Assembly (NCBI RefSeq): GCF_029581275.1
Contig: NZ_CP120742.1
Coordinates: forward strand, 594,501-658,500
Source of the DNA: Micromonospora sp. WMMD1155
Lineage (GTDB): Bacteria; Actinomycetota; Actinomycetes; Mycobacteriales; Micromonosporaceae
Direction of reading: 5' to 3'
Length of the DNA: 64,000 nucleotides
Shown here: positions 61,887 through 64,000 of the stretch, piece by piece
Numbering within the stretch: the first letter of the stretch is position 1
How the letters are laid out: every line of letters begins with the position of its first letter
Notes under the pieces: generated by a model
Database searches by the model: none
Told to the model about the DNA's origin: nothing
The model's input: only the letters and a program-made list of their open reading frames with translations
Program-made: the position numbers and the translations under genes

Positions 61887-62105
61887 GGGAGTCAGCCTAC
61901 GCCCGGCGTGAGCTGGTCGAGGCAGACGACACACGACACCTCAACTCGACGTCCGTCCATTTCTTGCGGCCTGATCGTCGCTTCTTTTCGTTGTTTGCTC
62001 GCTGCCTTGCAGCGTGGTGTTTAGTGCTGACATCATGGCGATCGATGTCGGGCGTCGGGGGCGCCGGGCGGACCTCCCACCACCATCCACCCAGGAGGGT
62101 CACCG

Positions 62106-64000
62106 ATGTTTCGGATCATCATGCCGGTGCGGGGACGCCCCGGCCGGCCGGCCGCCACCGTGACGGCGCTCGCGGCCGGCCTCACCCTGCTGGTCGTCGC
62201 TCCCACAGTGGCCGTCGCCGGCCCGAGCGGCACCCCCGGCGCGACACCCGTCGTCACCCGCGCCGCCCTCGACCCGGCGTTGGTCGCCGGGCGCGGCGCG
62301 AACGTCGGCTTCGTCGAGCAGGAAGCCGAGAACGCCCGCACCAACGGCGAGGTCATCGGCCCCGACCGGACCGCCTACACCCTGCCGTCGGAAGCCTCCG
62401 GCCGCCGGGCGGTCCGGCTCACCCCCGGGGAGTACGTGGAGTTCGTCCTGCCCAGCGCCGCCAACGGGATCACCGTGCGGTACAGCATCCCGGACGCGCC
62501 GCGAGGCGGCGGGATCACCGCGCCGCTGCGGGTCGCGGTGAACGGCAAGCACGTGCGCACCATGACGCTCACCTCGCAGTACTCGTGGCTCTACAACCAG
62601 TACCCGTTCACCAACGACCCGCAGGCGGGTCTGCTGCACCCGGACTGGTGGATCACCGAGTGCCAGTGCGTACCGGCGGCCACCACGCCGTACCCGAGCA
62701 TCAGCAAGCCCTTCCGGCCCACCCACTTCTACGACGAGCAGCGACTCCTGCTCGGGCGCACCTACCGGGCCGGCGACCGGATCCGGCTCACCGCGCCACC
62801 CGGCAGCACGGCCGCCTGGACGGTCATCGACCTGCTCGACTCCGAACTGGTCGCCCCGCCGCACGTCCGGCTGCTCGCGGCGAACGTCCTCGCGTTCGGC
62901 GCCGACCCGACCGGCCGCCGGGACTCCGCCGACGCCCTGGACAAGGCCATCGCCTTCGCCCGGCGCGCCCACCTGAAGGTCTACCTCCCGCCGGGCACCT
63001 ACCAGGTCAACCGGCACATCATCGTCGACGACGTGACGATCGAGGGTGCCGGCAACTGGCACACCGTCATCAAGGGCCGTGAGGTCGCCCTGCCGACGCC
63101 CGCCCCGGACGGCTCGGTGCACACCGGCGTCGGGTTCTACGGGCGGGACGCCGCCGACGGCGGCAGTCGCAACGTCCACCTCTCCGGCTTCGCCATCGAG
63201 GGAGACGTCCGGGAACGCATCGACACCGACCAGGTCAACGCGATCGGTGGCGCGATGAGTGACTCGACGATCGACGGGCTCTACCTGCACCACACCAAGG
63301 TGGGTGTGTGGTTCGACGGGCCCATGCGCAACGTCTGGGTCACCAACTCCATCATCGTCGACCAGATCGCCGACGCGTTGAACTTCCACACCGGCGTGAC
63401 CGACTCCGTGGTCGCCCACAACTTCGTCCGCAACACCGGTGACGACGGCCTGGCCATGTGGTCGGAGAAGACGGCGAACGCGCGCAACACCTTCGACCAC
63501 AACACCGTGCAGTCGCCGACCCTGGCCAACGGCATCGCCATCTACGGCGGCACCGACACCACCGTCTCGCGCAACCTCGTCGCCGACCCGGTCCGCGAGG
63601 GCAGCGGCATCCACGCCGGATCCCGCTTCGGGGCGGAGCCGTTCACCGGGCACCTGCGGATCACCGACAACACCACCGCCCGCGCCGGCACGTACGAGCT
63701 GAACTGGAACATCGGACTGGGCGCGATCTGGATCTTCGCGTTGGACCGCAGCATCGACGCGGCCATCCAGGTGACCGGCGACGCGTACCTCGACAACACG
63801 TACAACGCGATCATGCTGGTCAGCGACTGGCCGGTGAAGGACCTCTACTCGATCACCAACGTCCAGTTCCGGGACATCCGGGTCGACGGCACCGGCACCT
63901 CGGTGGTCAGCGCCCGCGCGGCCGGGTCCGCCTCGTTCGCCAACGTGGACGCGCGCAACGTCGGCGCGGTAGGCGTCAACAACTGCGGGTCGTTCCACTT
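62106..64000 (+). CDS. Secreted GH87-like alpha-1,3-glucanase/mycodextranase (3' end outside window)
   Basis: Open from ATG 62106 to the right edge (631 codons), with AGGAGGGT 7 bases upstream. A signal peptide covers about residues 1-38. Residues about 60-255 form a carbohydrate-binding-like beta domain (VGFVEQEAENARTNG). From about 260 a right-handed parallel beta-helix starts with NVLAFGADPTGRRDS and IIVDDVTIEGAGNWHTVIKG. Asp residues in IADALNF and TGDDGLAMW are spaced 23 and 24 apart, matching, as I recall, the three catalytic Asp of GH87 enzymes. It should degrade alpha-1,3-glucan of fungal walls or dental-type mutan outside the cell. The frame covers several antisense frames. Confidence 0.75.
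   Translation, partial: MFRIIMPVRGRPGRPAATVTALAAGLTLLVVAPTVAVAGPSGTPGATPVVTRAALDPALVAGRGANVGFVEQEAENARTNGEVIGPDRTAYTLPSEASGRRAVRLTPGEYVEFVLPSAANGITVRYSIPDAPRGGGITAPLRVAVNGKHVRTMTLTSQYSWLYNQYPFTNDPQAGLLHPDWWITECQCVPAATTPYPSISKPFRPTHFYDEQRLLLGRTYRAGDRIRLTAPPGSTAAWTVIDLLDSELVAPPHVRLLAANVLAFGADPTGRRDSADALDKAIAFARRAHLKVYLPPGTYQVNRHIIVDDVTIEGAGNWHTVIKGREVALPTPAPDGSVHTGVGFYGRDAADGGSRNVHLSGFAIEGDVRERIDTDQVNAIGGAMSDSTIDGLYLHHTKVGVWFDGPMRNVWVTNSIIVDQIADALNFHTGVTDSVVAHNFVRNTGDDGLAMWSEKTANARNTFDHNTVQSPTLANGIAIYGGTDTTVSRNLVADPVREGSGIHAGSRFGAEPFTGHLRITDNTTARAGTYELNWNIGLGAIWIFALDRSIDAAIQVTGDAYLDNTYNAIMLVSDWPVKDLYSITNVQFRDIRVDGTGTSVVSARAAGSASFANVDARNVGAVGVNNCGSFH

Noticed and set aside
62100..63998. Minus-strand open frame of 632 codons opposite the GH87-like gene
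   Set aside because: The plus-strand frame codes a signal peptide and beta-helix; this one is an Asp/Val/Gly-rich shadow.
1..64000. tRNA, rRNA, insertion sequences, integrases
   Set aside because: I looked for them and found no convincing candidate; absence is by eye and not by profile search.

Overview
The window is very GC-rich actinobacterial DNA with frequent GTG and TTG starts, strong GGAGG-type ribosome binding sites and many 1 to 17 base gene overlaps. A SAM-IV riboswitch, an actinobacterial second type II topoisomerase (parE/parC type), SARP and LAL regulators, and the general protein content point to Micromonosporaceae, most likely Micromonospora or a close relative. I see no rRNA, tRNA, transposase, integrase or CRISPR array, so this reads as ordinary chromosome, with one accessory-looking block at the left end.

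Bases 1 to 14.2 kb: a surface-glycan locus. It holds a complete set of pseudaminic acid genes: pseI (715), a pseH-like GNAT (4817), and an overlapping operon pseB-pseC-glycosyltransferase candidate-methyltransferase-like protein-pseF-pseG (7532 to 14163). Inside it, on the minus strand, is a tight four-gene operon encoding an acyl carrier protein, an AMP-forming acyl ligase, a beta-ketoacyl-type reductase and a small phosphopantetheinyl transferase, divergent from the GNAT. The set suggests that one N-acyl group of the sugar is made on a dedicated carrier protein, for example a 3-hydroxyacyl group, instead of coming from acetyl-CoA. This is the most interesting proposal in the window. Two copies of an 80-base imperfect palindrome lie at 1862 and 15664, on either side of most of this locus.

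Bases 14.3 to 30.9 kb: mostly housekeeping genes and small conserved proteins: an AlkB-like dioxygenase, a SpoU methyltransferase, parE/parC, an ABC-2-like membrane protein, a secreted SGNH hydrolase, an alpha/beta hydrolase, DUF72, two DinB-like proteins, a glycogen-debranching-like enzyme with an SCP2-like partner, and a 2'-5' RNA ligase-like protein.

Bases 30.9 to 38.8 kb: transport. A CorA channel is divergent from an APC permease. A SAM-IV riboswitch and a Cys-containing leader peptide precede a three-gene polar amino acid ABC importer, probably for a sulfur amino acid. A CPA1 Na+/H+ antiporter follows on the opposite strand.

Bases 38.8 to 53.8 kb: a SARP-ATPase regulator divergent from an alpha/beta hydrolase, a holin-like membrane protein pair, a membrane protein with a split hydrolase, LtrA, an SDR with a divergent XRE regulator, a TetR regulator, a NarL-type two-component system and a Gfo/Idh/MocA oxidoreductase.

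Bases 53.8 to 64 kb: cell-surface and regulatory genes: an OafA-type acyltransferase, small proteins, a secreted SGNH esterase with a long Pro-Ser-Asp repeat linker, a LAL-type LuxR regulator, a NYN/OST-HTH RNA-binding nuclease-like protein, and the first 631 codons of a secreted GH87-like glucanase that runs off the right edge.
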